Below, piece after piece: positions 1 to 10,900 of a stretch of DNA of 64,000 bases. Source of the DNA: Nitrosomonas sp. (lineage in GTDB: Bacteria > Pseudomonadota > Gammaproteobacteria > Burkholderiales > Nitrosomonadaceae); contig JAAEXZ010000011.1 in NCBI GenBank assembly GCA_017879645.1, positions 1 to 64,000 of the forward strand, given 5' to 3'. The notes below the pieces were generated by a model that saw only the letters and a list, made by a program, of their open reading frames with translations, was not told the DNA's origin and did not search any database. How positions within the stretch are numbered: the first letter of the stretch is position 1; each line of letters opens with the position of its first letter. A program made the translations under genes and the position numbers.

Positions 1-1
1 T

Positions 2-121
2 GCAAAGTTTAACGGCGTGTCAGTTAACTTTGAGCTGCATTTAAAAGAATCTGAATGGCGCTGGAAAAAACATCCTGATCAGCTTGCCAGTGAACTATGG
101 CAACTCATCAGAGTTTATTAA
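2..121 (+). pseudogene. C-terminal end of an IS1595-type (ISXO2-like) transposase, cut by the window edge
   Basis: An open frame runs from the window edge to a TAA and encodes 39 residues. They contain KFNG, HLKESEWRW and a basic-aromatic tail. The KFNG...HLKE-E-R pattern is the usual end of the ISXO2-like DDE domain in IS1595-family transposases, though the match is from memory on a short stretch. The 5' part lies outside the window, so it cannot be said whether the gene is intact. No terminal inverted repeat could be confirmed after the stop codon. Confidence 0.6.
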
Positions 122-172
122 TCTCTCTGCTAGTCTAGAGCCATAATTAATTTATTTTGTATTTAAAAATAT

Positions 173-207
173 AAACGCGTAATCTCATTAAAGATGACTA
201 CGCGTTT
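173..207. terminator. Bidirectional rho-independent terminator
   Basis: The arms AAACGCGTA (173-181) and TACGCGTTT (199-207) form a 9-bp perfect stem. On the plus strand it is followed by ATGATTTTTT. On the minus strand an ATATTTTTAAA stretch follows. It sits between the convergent transposase remnant and the PII-like gene, so it can serve both. Confidence 0.75.
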
Positions 208-233
208 ATGATTTTTTGACTCGATCTAAAGTG

Positions 234-551
234 CTAGTAGGATACCGCTGGACCTTCTACCCATAAGCAGTCAGATATCAAACACATACCGCCAAGGCTC
301 TTCAATGCTGGTCTTAGTTCATTAACAACACGCTGGGCCTGATCATCCTTGCATGCTAGAACGACCATGACGTTTTCTTGCTCAAGCAGAACGTCACCTG
401 GATCACGCATACCACGTGAACCCAATCCTCCTGCATTTTTTAGTACGGTATAGCCACGGACCGCACATCTATCCAGTATATCTGTCAGGTGGTCGAGTTG
501 CTCGATACCAATTACAATCTCGAATCGCTTCATTGTAATAGTGTTATCCAT
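234..551 (-). CDS. PII-like (SbtB/CPII-type) signalling protein, copy 1
   Basis: This 105-residue protein has the size and fold pattern of PII-like proteins: KRFEIVIG opens the first strand, RGYTVLKNAGGLGSRG covers the T-loop region, and VMVVLAC forms a later strand. It is encoded just downstream of an SbtA-like transporter, the arrangement seen for cyanobacterial SbtB and for the carboxysome-associated CPII protein, which bind adenine nucleotides (CPII also bicarbonate). A C-x4-C pair (MCLISDC) lies near the C-terminus. The start is supported by AGGGAAATAAA before ATG. The probable role is adenylate- or bicarbonate-dependent control of the neighbouring transporter; this is inferred from family and position. 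A paralogue with the same C-x4-C motif is at 34574-34903. Confidence 0.8.
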   Translation of the reverse strand: MDNTITMKRFEIVIGIEQLDHLTDILDRCAVRGYTVLKNAGGLGSRGMRDPGDVLLEQENVMVVLACKDDQAQRVVNELRPALKSLGGMCLISDCLWVEGPAVSY

Positions 552-602
552 TTTATTTCCCTATTTTGATGATCGTAAGATTTGTTGATTTGATTTTATT
601 TT

Positions 603-1559
603 TTAAACCGGGATGGCATGGAAGTAATGTGACATTTCCCAGTAAATTGGTACACCAATAAAGATGTTGAATGGGAAAGTGACACCAAGAGAGGCTCCAA
701 TTGATAAGGCAGGATCCGCATCTGGCACAGCAATACGCATAGCAGCCGGTGCTGCAATGTATGAGCAGCTAGCATACAACACAGCCAGCAGCATTGTACC
801 ACCTTCGGATAAGCCAAAAATCCAGCCTAAGTAAGCGCCAAAAAGTGCGGCGGTTAATGGAAAGAGAATACCAAAAGCGACAATGAAAATCCCTTTATCT
901 ATCACAGCTTTCAGGCGAGATGCTGCAAGTAACCCCATTTCGAGTAAGAAGAATGCTAATACGCCCATGAATAAATCCATGAACATTTTATCTAATGGAG
1001 AAACCAGTTTAACGATACCCGCATAATATCCAATGATTACACCAACGATCAGCAAGTAAAGACTGGTGCCCGTCAATATTTCGTGCATCAGTTTCCCCCA
1101 TTGCGTTTTTTCACCGCCAGCGCCAGCGCGAGCTAGAATGGTGCCGGTTACCAACGCGGGAATTTCCATCAAAGCCATGATCAGAACCATATAACCTTCC
1201 GAAGGTTCGTTTTTTGCGCTAAGGAATGCCACACCCACAGCAAAGGTTACAGCGCTGACAGAACCATAATGCGCTGATATGGCACCCGCATCCGCTTGAG
1301 TGAATTTACCGAGAAAGCGTAGGATTGGATAAGCAGTCAATGGAATCAAAGCAGCTAACACAACCATGGAAAGTGCGATAGGCAAGACTTCCATAATTTC
1401 ATATTTTGCCATTGACACCCCGCCCTTGAAGCCGATCGCAATCAAGAGAAACAAACTCAAGCTTTTATACAGTGCTTCAGGTATTTTCAGGTCCGATTTG
1501 ATAACACCGGCTAAAACCCCCGCAACAAAAAAGAAAACTACTGGTTGTATAGTAGTCAT
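603..1559 (-). CDS. SbtA-like sodium-dependent bicarbonate transport family permease, copy 1
   Basis: This 318-residue, very hydrophobic protein has about ten membrane segments. It carries family patterns such as IGFKGGV near residue 43, the AISAHYGSVSAVTFAVG stretch, and a C-terminal ASCSYIAAPAAMRIAVP...GASLGVTFPFN. These identify the SbtA superfamily (DUF897), whose characterised cyanobacterial members import bicarbonate with sodium. The ATG is preceded by GGGGAATTTAGA. The PII-like gene follows after about 50 bp on the same strand, so the two probably form one operon. The substrate in this organism is unproven. A 330-residue paralogue lies at 34954-35946. Confidence 0.85.
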   Translation of the reverse strand: MTTIQPVVFFFVAGVLAGVIKSDLKIPEALYKSLSLFLLIAIGFKGGVSMAKYEIMEVLPIALSMVVLAALIPLTAYPILRFLGKFTQADAGAISAHYGSVSAVTFAVGVAFLSAKNEPSEGYMVLIMALMEIPALVTGTILARAGAGGEKTQWGKLMHEILTGTSLYLLIVGVIIGYYAGIVKLVSPLDKMFMDLFMGVLAFFLLEMGLLAASRLKAVIDKGIFIVAFGILFPLTAALFGAYLGWIFGLSEGGTMLLAVLYASCSYIAAPAAMRIAVPDADPALSIGASLGVTFPFNIFIGVPIYWEMSHYFHAIPV

Positions 1560-1871
1560 TCTAAATTCCCCTATTTTAGTTATAGTTAAAGTTCAAACAG
1601 TAAAAATTTTTGAAACAGCATTTTTTAATGGTGATGCAAACCAGAAACTCAGAGCGAATTAATTTGCACCCATCAGTATTTTACTTGTACAACACAATCT
1701 CAAAAACTCGGTACTGCAAATAAGAAATGTAACAATGTGTGATGTTTTCAGCTTCAGCAGCACACTTTACAGACCTAAAAATCCGTGAATAGGTTACTTT
1801 TCACCGGGAAACGTTAACATAGAAAATGTGAAGAATTCGTGAAATATGAAGGGGGAGATTGACAAAAACTT
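1560..1871. other. 312-bp intergenic region upstream of the first SbtA operon
   Basis: The region lies between the 3' end of the histidine kinase gene and the sbtA-like start codon, both on the minus strand. It must hold the leader and probably the promoter of the transporter operon. It is A+T-rich, and I see no convincing terminator hairpin, RNA motif or small gene. The 32-bp motif found near the second SbtA operon is not present here. Confidence 0.5.
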
Positions 1872-3149
1872 TTAGGGGAAAATGATATGAAATGTTGTTC
1901 CCTTGCCCGGTGTACTATCAACCTCGATACGCCAGCCGTAGTGGTCACAAATTCTTTTGACAATCGCAAGCCCGATTCCTAGTCCCTGCCCTTGATTCGA
2001 GCCGCGAAAAAAACGCTCATATAGCAGTGGCAGGTAAGCTGGTTCGATTCCTATGCCTGAATCGGAAATTGATAGCCTTCGATCGAGATACTCGACGCGG
2101 ATAAACCCGCGATCGGTATATTGCACGGCATTTCTTAGCAAATTCATCAGCGCGGTATGCAGTGCCTGACGATTCAAGTTGATGGTTATGGATGGTGCGA
2201 TACTCACCGCGAAATTGAGTTTCTTTCGGTAAATTTCCGAGCAAATGGGTTCAACTGCATCGAACACACATTCGGCAATGGCAACGGGTTCCATGACACC
2301 AAGCGCTTGTTCCCTGGCCAGAAACAAAAGTGCCTGTAACTGTTCTCCCATACGCGTTGCTGCACCTTCGATCATTTTGATCCGGTGCTGTACCTTTATC
2401 GGCACTTCGGGTGTTGCCGCGATCAGTTCGCAACTGGTGAGGATGGTGGTAATGGGGGTTCTCAACTCATGGCTGATATTGGCCGTGAATTCCTGCTCGC
2501 GCTGCAACATGCGTTTGATACGGCTTTGATAGTTATCGAGTGCGCGAGCCAGTTGGGCTACTTCTTCATCCATATCCGGCTGGGTCAGCATTCCAATTTG
2601 AATATCGTTCGGTGCAGCCAGAAGATTGACTCTCTCTGCAAGATCGGTGACCTGCTTGACCAGCATTTTCGCTAGAAGATAGCCAATCAGGAATGAAATG
2701 GCAATGACTGCAACCCAGGACATCAGGATGAGTATCCGGAGCTTGTGCAAACGTTGCTGGTGCAGTTCGATACGATAAGCAACCAGGTACTTAACTTCTT
2801 CGGTTTTGCGTACCAGCACGTGCAAATCGGCGCCATTGTAGTTGATGCGATGATAGCCGGCGTGCATTCCCCGCAAATAGGCAGGAATTTGTAATTCATC
2901 ATCAATGTGATGAATCACGTAGCTCTTGAGATGAGAGCCGATTTTCGATATGAAATCGGAATGGTCTTGATAACGACTGACCAGATGATTCATTTCCATC
3001 TGGATGACTTGCTCGATGTGGGCCTCTTCAATATCGTCGGAGGCAAAGTAGAGGATGATGCAGAGCGTTCCAACAATAAAGATGCTGAACGTGGAAAGTG
3101 CTAACGCAATGCGGTAGCGTAAGCTATGTTCGATCTTGGAGTTGGGCAC
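1872..3149 (-). CDS. Membrane sensor histidine kinase (QseC/PmrB type)
   Basis: The protein has 425 residues. Transmembrane helix 1 is at about residues 12-35 and helix 2 at about 138-163, with roughly 100 periplasmic residues between them. A HAMP-like linker follows, then the HisKA box FTANISHELRTP with the phospho-accepting His at residue 227. The C-terminal ATPase domain has N-box, DSGIGI and GLGIGLAI motifs. The gene overlaps the response regulator gene upstream by 26 bp, so the two are surely co-expressed. It ends 312 bp before the sbtA-like gene, which makes that operon a possible target, but nothing in the sequence proves it. The signal is unknown. Confidence 0.92.
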   Translation of the reverse strand: MPNSKIEHSLRYRIALALSTFSIFIVGTLCIILYFASDDIEEAHIEQVIQMEMNHLVSRYQDHSDFISKIGSHLKSYVIHHIDDELQIPAYLRGMHAGYHRINYNGADLHVLVRKTEEVKYLVAYRIELHQQRLHKLRILILMSWVAVIAISFLIGYLLAKMLVKQVTDLAERVNLLAAPNDIQIGMLTQPDMDEEVAQLARALDNYQSRIKRMLQREQEFTANISHELRTPITTILTSCELIAATPEVPIKVQHRIKMIEGAATRMGEQLQALLFLAREQALGVMEPVAIAECVFDAVEPICSEIYRKKLNFAVSIAPSITINLNRQALHTALMNLLRNAVQYTDRGFIRVEYLDRRLSISDSGIGIEPAYLPLLYERFFRGSNQGQGLGIGLAIVKRICDHYGWRIEVDSTPGKGTTFHIIFP

Positions 3150-3819
3150 GGGGAGTGAGGCAATAACCTAGGCCATGAACGGTTTCAATCGGATCGTAAC
3201 CTCCGGCTTTAGTCAAAGCTCTTCTCAGGATATGCATGTGACTGCGCAAGGTATCGCTGGTTTCCTGCACATCTTCCCAAGCTTCCAATTCCAGTTCTTC
3301 CCGACTGAATACTTTGCCGGGTTCGCTCATCATCAGGGCGAGCAGGCGGATACACTTGGGAGGCAACTTGACATTCTGATTTTCAAATCGAATGGAAAGG
3401 GTTTTGGGATCGAAGGAGAGTTGATCCACCTCCAGCTTGCGATTGGCCACCTTGCCGATATGCCGCTTGTGCATGGCCAGCAGTCTGGCTTCCACTTCCT
3501 TCAGAGCAAATGGCTTGATGAGATAGTCGTCCGCGCCATGTTCGAAACCCGTCAACTTGTCCTCAAGGGTGTCGCGAGCTGTCAGCATTAGAATGGGGGT
3601 ATCGATTTGCGATTCCTGTCGTAGTTTCCGGCATAACGTAATTCCATTCATGCCCGGTAACCCCAGGTCCAGCAAAATGGCATCAAATCGTTGCGTTACG
3701 GCTAGGTGAAGACCAGCTATGCCATTGGCGGCCGCATCTGCGGTGTGACCTCGCGATTCTAAAAAATCATATAAATTGGCTGCAATGGCCAGATCGTCTT
3801 CGATTATCAGGATATGCAT
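3124..3819 (-). CDS. OmpR/QseB-family response regulator
   Basis: This 231-residue regulator has a receiver domain (residues 1-115) with the acidic pair EDD, phospho-acceptor Asp51 in AILLDLGLPG and switch lysine in LIKPF. It is followed by an OmpR-type winged-helix DNA-binding domain whose recognition region includes RSHMHILRRAL and a wing ending ETVHGLGYCL. It is the cognate partner of the overlapping sensor kinase. It follows hemE by 36 bp on the same strand, so readthrough from the hemE unit is possible. Its targets are not evident. Confidence 0.93.
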   Translation of the reverse strand: MHILIIEDDLAIAANLYDFLESRGHTADAAANGIAGLHLAVTQRFDAILLDLGLPGMNGITLCRKLRQESQIDTPILMLTARDTLEDKLTGFEHGADDYLIKPFALKEVEARLLAMHKRHIGKVANRKLEVDQLSFDPKTLSIRFENQNVKLPPKCIRLLALMMSEPGKVFSREELELEAWEDVQETSDTLRSHMHILRRALTKAGGYDPIETVHGLGYCLTPRAQLQDRT

Positions 3820-3855
3820 GGAATCACCTGCTTAAATCGTTAATCAAATGGTTGG

Positions 3856-4920
3856 TTATTCATGATATTTGCGGCTTAAACTGTGCACGGCCTCGACGAG
3901 CGCTGCAGCGTGTTCCGGAGGAGTAAATTGTGAAATGCCATGCCCCAGATTGAACACATGACCGGTTCCCTTGCCATAACTCTCCAGTATTTTGCCGACT
4001 TCCGCAGTAATGATTTCAGGGGATGCAAAGAGAACGGAAGGATCCAGATTACCCTGCAAGGCAACTTTGTTTCCAACGCGCTGGCGCGCATTACCAATGT
4101 CAATGGTCCAATCCAGACCGACCGCATCGCAGCCGATTGCCGCAATAGCTTCGAGCCATAATCCTCCGCCCTTGGTGAAAACGATGCAAGGTATGCGCGT
4201 GCCATCGTGCTCGCGCTTCAATCCGGAAACAATTTGCTGCATGTAGGATAGTGAAAACTCCAGATAGGCTGCTTGCGATAGTGAGCCTCCCCACGTATCG
4301 AAAATCATCACGGCCTGAGCCCCCGACTCAATCTGTGCATTAAGATAAGCCGTAACAGCCTGTGCGTTGATTTTTAGAATATGATGCAGCAGCTCCGGAC
4401 GTTCATAGAGCATGGTTTTGATTTCGCGGAATTCCGTGCCTCCACGGCCTTCCACCATATAGCATGCCAGCGTGTAAGGGCTGCCGGAGAAACCGATCAG
4501 GGGTACCCGGTTATCTAGTGCCTTGCGAATTTCGGATACCGCATCCATGACATACCGCAGTTCTGCGTTAGGATCAGGGGCTGTCAGCGCGTGGATTTCC
4601 TTTTCATGGCGCAAGGGGCGCTCAAACATCGGTCCTTCGCCTTGGGCAAAATATAAACCCAGGCCCATGGCGTCAGGTATGGTCAGGATATCTGAAAATA
4701 AAATGGCGGCATCCAACGGAAAACGTGCCAGCGGTTGTAATGTTACTTCAGTGGCGAAACCGGGGTTCTTGCACAGTGACAGAAAATCCCCTGCCCGTGC
4801 TCGCGTGGCATTATATTCGGAAAGATAGCGGCCTGCCTGGCGCATGAGCCAAACAGGTGTGTATTCAACGGGTTGTTTCAGTAGGGCGCGTAAAAAGGTG
4901 TCGTTTTTAAGTGTTGTCAT
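3856..4920 (-). CDS. hemE: Uroporphyrinogen decarboxylase
   Basis: HemE removes the four acetate carboxyls of uroporphyrinogen III to give coproporphyrinogen III in cytosolic heme synthesis. The signature [15 protein letters not shown] near the N-terminus and [16 protein letters not shown] are diagnostic. An in-frame ATG 51 bp upstream (4971) has no ribosome-binding site and adds residues unlike the family. The ATG at 4920 gives MTTLKND, matching the E. coli start, and 354 residues, the normal length. The heme demand of a cytochrome-rich nitrifier fits. It lies downstream of the dGTPase-like gene on the same strand. Confidence 0.96.
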   Translation of the reverse strand: MTTLKNDTFLRALLKQPVEYTPVWLMRQAGRYLSEYNATRARAGDFLSLCKNPGFATEVTLQPLARFPLDAAILFSDILTIPDAMGLGLYFAQGEGPMFERPLRHEKEIHALTAPDPNAELRYVMDAVSEIRKALDNRVPLIGFSGSPYTLACYMVEGRGGTEFREIKTMLYERPELLHHILKINAQAVTAYLNAQIESGAQAVMIFDTWGGSLSQAAYLEFSLSYMQQIVSGLKREHDGTRIPCIVFTKGGGLWLEAIAAIGCDAVGLDWTIDIGNARQRVGNKVALQGNLDPSVLFASPEIITAEVGKILESYGKGTGHVFNLGHGISQFTPPEHAAALVEAVHSLSRKYHE

Positions 4921-5043
4921 CCAAGTGCCTGTATCTTCTTGTTTTTGTTTGGGACATTCCCAAATCGTCATGTTAAATGCAGTATTCGGATTATATCACC
5001 AGCACGGATCAAACAGGTTGTTTGTCTGGTAATGGAGATTCAA

Positions 5044-6165
5044 CTAGCTTTCTGCAATTGCAAACAGCCGCTGGTATTCCTTGATCGCATAGCGATCCGT
5101 CATGCCTGCAATGTAATCGGCAATGGCTTGATGTCCTTCTTGCCTGAATTTATGTTGATATTCGGTGGGCAATAAACGTACTTCGGTGGTGAAAGCTTGG
5201 AACAAGTGTTCAATGGTGTGGCGGGCTTTATTATTCATGCGGACCACGCGATAGTGGCGATACAGATTGTCGTACAGGAATTTTTTTAATTCCTGCTGTT
5301 CTGACTTGATCTCCTGACTAAACCCGATCAGCGGTGGTGCTGCATGCACTGCCGCCAGACCATCGAGCCCTGCACGCTGGATGTTGGTCGTACTGTGCTG
5401 GATGAGATCGGTGACCAAGGTGTTGATCATGCTGCGCACGGTTTCATAAACCATGCGCCGTTGCGTGAGTTTGGGGTGCTGGTTTCTGACTTGACCGAGG
5501 TGCCGCGAAAAGATGGAGACAGATTCCATTTGTTCCAGTGTGATGAGGCCGGAGCGAAGGCCATCATCGACGTCATGATTGTTGTAAGCGATTTCATCCG
5601 AAAAATTGGCCAGTTGTGCTTCCAGCGAGGGTCTGCGATGCTGAAGGAAGCGCTCGCCAAGATCACCGAGACGGGCAATATTCTTTTTCGCTACATGTTT
5701 GAGTATGCCTTCCCGTGTTTCATGGCAAAGATTCAAACCGTCGAATGCTGCATAGCGTTCTTCCAACACGTCGACCACCCGCAGCGACTGCAGATTGTGT
5801 TCAAAGCCACCATGCTCCTTCATACAATCATTCAAGGCATCCTGACCGGCATGTCCGAACGGTGTATGGCCCAGATCGTGCGCCAGGGAGATGGCTTCGA
5901 CCAGATCTTCATTGAGCCGCAGATTTCTTGCTATCGAACGTCCGATTTGCGCCACTTCCAGGCTGTGCGTAAGGCGCGTGCGGAACAAGTCTCCTTCATG
6001 ATTGACGAATACCTGGGTTTTATACTCCAGTCGCCGGAAAGCCGAGGAATGAATGATGCGATCGCGATCGCGTTGAAACTCGCTGCGACCAGCCGGTGCA
6101 GCCTCGGGGATGACACGGCCACGGGAATTGTTTGCTGATACCGCGTAGATGGCAAGATCAGTCAT
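5044..6165 (-). CDS. dgt: dGTP triphosphohydrolase-like HD-domain protein
   Basis: This 373-residue protein of the dGTPase-like family hydrolyses deoxynucleoside triphosphates to the nucleoside and tripolyphosphate. The HD metal-binding residues are visible: [10 protein letters not shown] (His), [13 protein letters not shown] (His-Asp and second-shell His) and [12 protein letters not shown]. The N-terminal [24 protein letters not shown] is the family's nucleotide-binding region. Its length matches the short type found in many proteobacteria rather than the 505-residue E. coli enzyme. Its start overlaps the aroK-aroB stop by 8 bp, showing translational coupling; this order is common in betaproteobacteria. 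Confidence 0.93.
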   Translation of the reverse strand: MTDLAIYAVSANNSRGRVIPEAAPAGRSEFQRDRDRIIHSSAFRRLEYKTQVFVNHEGDLFRTRLTHSLEVAQIGRSIARNLRLNEDLVEAISLAHDLGHTPFGHAGQDALNDCMKEHGGFEHNLQSLRVVDVLEERYAAFDGLNLCHETREGILKHVAKKNIARLGDLGERFLQHRRPSLEAQLANFSDEIAYNNHDVDDGLRSGLITLEQMESVSIFSRHLGQVRNQHPKLTQRRMVYETVRSMINTLVTDLIQHSTTNIQRAGLDGLAAVHAAPPLIGFSQEIKSEQQELKKFLYDNLYRHYRVVRMNNKARHTIEHLFQAFTTEVRLLPTEYQHKFRQEGHQAIADYIAGMTDRYAIKEYQRLFAIAES

Positions 6166-7882
6166 TGGACATGCAGGCTTGTATCGTATCGGTCAGCATG
6201 GCAGGTAAGATGTCCGCCCGCATGACCGCATCGCCGATACGGTTCAACAGGATAAAACGGGTTTTCCCGGCATCCACCTTTTTATCCAGTGCCATGAGTT
6301 GCAGATATTTTTCGGCTGGCATGCGAGGGGCGGTAATCGGAAGTCCCGCCTGGATAAAGATTCTACGGATACGGCTGACTTCGGTCTCACTGATCAGTTT
6401 CATGCGCCGGGATAACTCGGCTGCCAGAACGGTACCCGCCGCGACGGCTTCTCCGTGCAGCCAGACACCGTACCCCATGCCGTTTTCAATGGCATGACCA
6501 AAGGTGTGACCCAAGTTCAGCAGGGCGCGTACCCCTCTTTCCTTTTCATCTGCAGCGACAATTTCTGCCTTGTTTTCGCAGCTGCGCTGGATGGCTTCGT
6601 TGAGGGTGGCGGCATCCCTTGCCAGCAGGCGGTGCATGTTCTGTTCCAGCCATTCGAAGAAAGCCGGATCACGAATCAAGCCATATTTGATGATTTCGGC
6701 GAGGCCGGCGCGCAGCTCGCGATCAGGCAAGGTATTCAGGGTGGCACTATCGGTCAGTACCATACGCGGCTGATAGAAAGCGCCGATCATGTTTTTGCCC
6801 AGTTCATGATTGATGCCCGTTTTGCCTCCGACTGAGGAATCAACCTGTGCCAGCAAGGTGGTTGGAATCTGTATGAAAGGCACACCACGCAGGTAGGTCG
6901 CAGCAGCAAAACCGGTCAGATCACCGACCACACCTCCACCTAAGGCGATTATCGTGGTGTTGCGTTCACAGTGGTTTTTTAGCAGGACATCATAAATATG
7001 ATTCAGGGTTTCCCAGTTTTTGTGGGCTTCACCATCCGGAATAACGATGGGTACACAACTCACACCATGTTTTTCCAGGGCAGATTGCAGTTTTTCGAGA
7101 TAAAGCGGCGCTACCGTCGTGTTGCTGACGATGGCGGCACGTTTTTGCGGCATGCACGACAGAATCAGATCAATTCGTGCCAGAATGCCGTGACCGATAT
7201 GGATGGGGTAATTACGTTTTTCTGATGATGGGGTGAAATCGACTGTAATGGTTTGCATGGTATTGTACCGGTCATCGTATTCCAGGAGATCCGGGTTGAT
7301 GGTGGACAGTTTGTTGATCAATTTTTGAATGAGGTAGCGTACGCCCTGTTTCCCGCTATCGATGATGATATGTGCGGTGGAGCGATAATGAGTGTCACGC
7401 TGTATGTAAAGTTCATTCAGTCTTTCAAATACGTTGTGGGTTTGCAGTAACGGTCTGTTTTTATCGTGCTTGGTTCGCCGATACAAGTCGTTTACCGATG
7501 CTCGGAGATAAATGACGATGCCATGCCGTCTGAGCAACTCGCGATTTTCCTCGCTCAGAACAGCGCCACCTCCCGTTGCGAGAATGATATTTTTTTTTTG
7601 TACCAGTTCGGTCAGGACTTCGGTTTCACGCTTGCGAAATCCACTCTCTCCCTCAATCTCGAAAATAACCGGAATCTTAACACCGGTTCGTTCCTGGATT
7701 TCATGATCGGAATCAACAAATTCCCTGTTGAGTGCATGTGCCAGGGCTTTGCCGATGGTGGTTTTGCCTGCGCCCATCATGCCGACCAAGATAATATTGG
7801 TCTGACCGAGTTTGCTTTGAATGGGTTGGAATGTTTTAAATTTGCTTGCAATCATAGTAGTAGTGATTGTAGCTGAATTCAC
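6158..7882 (-). CDS. aroKB: Fused shikimate kinase / 3-dehydroquinate synthase (AroK-AroB in one frame)
   Basis: One 574-residue frame holds two enzymes of the shikimate pathway. Residues about 28-195 are shikimate kinase: Walker [19 protein letters not shown] and the ATGGG loop. From about residue 209 the frame continues without a stop into 3-dehydroquinate synthase, beginning at Met-Gln-Thr-Ile-Thr and including [38 protein letters not shown] and the metal ligands in [11 protein letters not shown]. The two genes are normally separate in proteobacteria. I see no Shine-Dalgarno sequence before the internal aroB-type ATG, which favours a real fusion protein. The start is probably GTG at 7882; an internal ATG at 7855 is possible. 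Confidence 0.92.
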   Translation of the reverse strand: MNSATITTTMIASKFKTFQPIQSKLGQTNIILVGMMGAGKTTIGKALAHALNREFVDSDHEIQERTGVKIPVIFEIEGESGFRKRETEVLTELVQKKNIILATGGGAVLSEENRELLRRHGIVIYLRASVNDLYRRTKHDKNRPLLQTHNVFERLNELYIQRDTHYRSTAHIIIDSGKQGVRYLIQKLINKLSTINPDLLEYDDRYNTMQTITVDFTPSSEKRNYPIHIGHGILARIDLILSCMPQKRAAIVSNTTVAPLYLEKLQSALEKHGVSCVPIVIPDGEAHKNWETLNHIYDVLLKNHCERNTTIIALGGGVVGDLTGFAAATYLRGVPFIQIPTTLLAQVDSSVGGKTGINHELGKNMIGAFYQPRMVLTDSATLNTLPDRELRAGLAEIIKYGLIRDPAFFEWLEQNMHRLLARDAATLNEAIQRSCENKAEIVAADEKERGVRALLNLGHTFGHAIENGMGYGVWLHGEAVAAGTVLAAELSRRMKLISETEVSRIRRIFIQAGLPITAPRMPAEKYLQLMALDKKVDAGKTRFILLNRIGDAVMRADILPAMLTDTIQACMSND

Positions 7883-7912
7883 GCTTCATCTGAGCAGCGT
7901 GAAACCGATCGC

Positions 7913-10900
7913 TCAGTCAGGATGCTTTTTCTCGTGTTCTTCAATGTGGGGTGACGGCGATGCCTCGGGCGAAGGATCTGTTCTGGATTCACGACGCAGG
8001 GATACAAACCAGGAAAAAAATAAGGGCACAAAGATGGTGGCTACGGTCGTTGCCATGATCATGCCGCCAAAAACACCGGTTCCCATCGATTGCCGCGCAG
8101 CCGATCCGGCCCCGGTCGCGATGACCAGCGGCACGACTCCGAGAATGAAAGCCATCGAAGTCATGACGATCGGTCGGAAACGTAGATGCGCCGACTGCAG
8201 GGCAGCCTGTGTCATGCTGGCGCCCTGTTTCATCTGCTGGCTGGCGAATTCAACCAGCAGGATCGCATTCTTGGCCGTCAATCCGATCAGCGTCACCATG
8301 CCGATCTGGAAATAAATGTCATTGGGCATGTCGCGCAGCAGGATGGCGGCCAGTGCACCGACCATGGCAAAGGGAATGGCCATGATGACAGCCAGTGGCA
8401 ATGCCCAGGTTTCAAACTGCGCGGCCAGAATCAGAAACACCATGACGACCGCCAAACTGAATGCAAAGATGGCCGCATAGCCCATTTTTTTTTCCTGAAA
8501 TGCCGTACCCGTCCATGCGATCTGATAACCTTCCGGCAAGACCCGGGCGGCCACTTCCTCAACCAGCGCAATCGCATCTCCGGAACTCACTCCCGGTGCG
8601 CCGCTGCCTACCATTTTGGCTGCCAGCAGTCCATTGAAGCGCTCGAGTTGCTCCGCGCCGACGATGTCCTTGATTCGGCTCAATGCTGACAACGGAACCA
8701 TCGCACCGGAATCGGAGCGGACATAGACCTTGCCCAGATCCTCGGCCTGCATGCGGAAAGGCGCTTCGGCCTGTAGTTGCACGCGGTAGGTTCTGCCGGA
8801 ACGGTTGAAATCATTGACATAAAACGATCCCATGGTGCTTTGCAGCGTGGCGTAAATGTCGGCAATGGAAACGCCTTGCGAAATGGCTTTGGCTTCATCC
8901 ACCTCGATGAAATATTGCGGGACGGTGGTACGCAAGAAGGTATTGACGGTTGCCAGTCTGGAGTCCTGTTTCAATGCCTGAGTGAACTCGGTGACGATGC
9001 GAGTCAATTGCGCGGGGTCGGCGTTATTCCGGCTTTGTATGTAAAGCTCGAATCCACCCGTACTTCCCAATCCCCGAATAGCTGGAGGATTAAATGCGAT
9101 GGCCATGCCGTCGGGTTGCTGACCGCCGACCATGAACAACTTCTTGACGATATCGCTGGCACTGGTCGTGCGTTCCGACCAATCTTTCAAACGGATGAAC
9201 ATCGTGGAAACATTGGTTTTATTGCCGCCACCGATGAAATCCAGGCCGTTGACGGCAAACTGATAGATGATGGCGGGATCCTTGGCTATTTCGCTATTGA
9301 TGGCACGTGCAGTTTGCGTGGTCCGGGCCAGGGTGGCACTATCCGGCAAAATCACGGCGGCGATGACGTAGCCTTGGTCCTCCGGGGGTACGAAGCTGTC
9401 GGGGATGTTCTTGAGCAGAAAGCCCAGACCGACGATGAGCAGCAGAAAAATCATCGCACTCCGTGCAGCGTGACGCAAACTCAGATCCACCATGCCGACA
9501 TACTTGGAACGCAAGTGGTCGAAGTACTTGTTGAATCGGTCGAAAAAGACCGACTGCTGGTGGGTTGGGCGCAGCAGCACAGCGCAAAGTGTCGGGGTCA
9601 GCGTCAGGGCAACGATGCCGGATATCACGGCGGCCACGGCCACCGTCACCGCAAATTGCTGATACAGTTCTCCGGCGATGCCACCCAGAAAAGCAACCGG
9701 AATGAAGACGGCTGCCAGTACCATGGTCATGGCCACCACGGCGCTGGATACCTGTTGCATAGCCTTGATGGCCGCGGCAAATGGCGACAGGTTTTCCTGC
9801 GACATCAGGCGCTCGATGTTTTCCAGTACCACAATGGCATCATCGACCACGATACCGATGGACAGCACCATGGCAAACAACGTCAGGGTATTGATCGAGT
9901 AACCCAGTAACCATAAGCCGGCAAAGGTGCCGATCAGCGAGATCGGAATGGCAATGACGGGGATCAGGGTGGCGCGCCAGCTTTGCAGGAACAGATAGAC
10001 CACCAGTACAACCAGCAGCATGGCTTCGCCCAGGGTTTTGACGACTTCCCAGATCGATGCCTTGACAAAGGTGCTGGTATCGTAGGAAATGAAGTACTGC
10101 ATGCCCTCCGGGAAATAGTGCTGGAGTTCGTCCATCTTGGCTTTTACGGCAGCTGCGGTATCCAGAGCATTGGCACCGGAGCGCAGAAAAATGCCGATAC
10201 CGAGTCCAGGCTCGCCATTCAACAGAGTACTGGTGGCGTAGTCCTGCGCGCCCAGCTCGATGCGCGCCACGTCTTTTAAATACAAGGCGCCACGAGGACC
10301 ATCGGCGCGCAGCAGGATATGTTCGAACTGCTCCGGTTCCAGCAGGCGACCCTTGGCCGTCACGGTGTAAACCAACTGCTGGTCGGCGACAGCGGGCTCC
10401 TGACCGATTTTGCCGACTGCCTGTTGCGCATTTTGCGCCCGAATGGCATTGGCGATATCGCTGGTCGTAATACCCAGCTGTGCCATGCGGTCAGGGCGCA
10501 ACCAGATGCGCATCGAATAATCCTGGGCACCGAAAATTCGGGCTTCTCCTACGCCGCTCGAGCGCCGCAAATCGTCCAGGATATTGCTGGTAATGAAGTT
10601 ACTCAGATACAAGGCGCTGTGTTGCGGATTCTTTGAAGTGATGGCAAACACCACCAACAGGTCGTTGGAACGCTTCTGAACAGTGAGGCCGGAGCGGCGA
10701 ACTTCATCCGGCAGGCGCGCCAGCGCGGTATTGATTTCGTTGCTGACGTTGAAGGTGGCGCGGTCGATATCGGTGCCGATCTCGAATGTGATGGTAATGG
10801 TCAGCCGTCCGCTCGAATCTGCGCTGGAGTTGAAATACAACAATCCCTCGATGGCACTCAGCTTTTCCTCGATCGGAGCCGCTACGGTTTTGATCATGGT

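Noticed and set aside
8777..9910. A 377-codon plus-strand frame antisense to the RND pump gene
   Set aside because: It is a shadow of the pump gene; it is His/Gly/Gln-rich as expected for antisense of membrane-protein codons, with no family signature.
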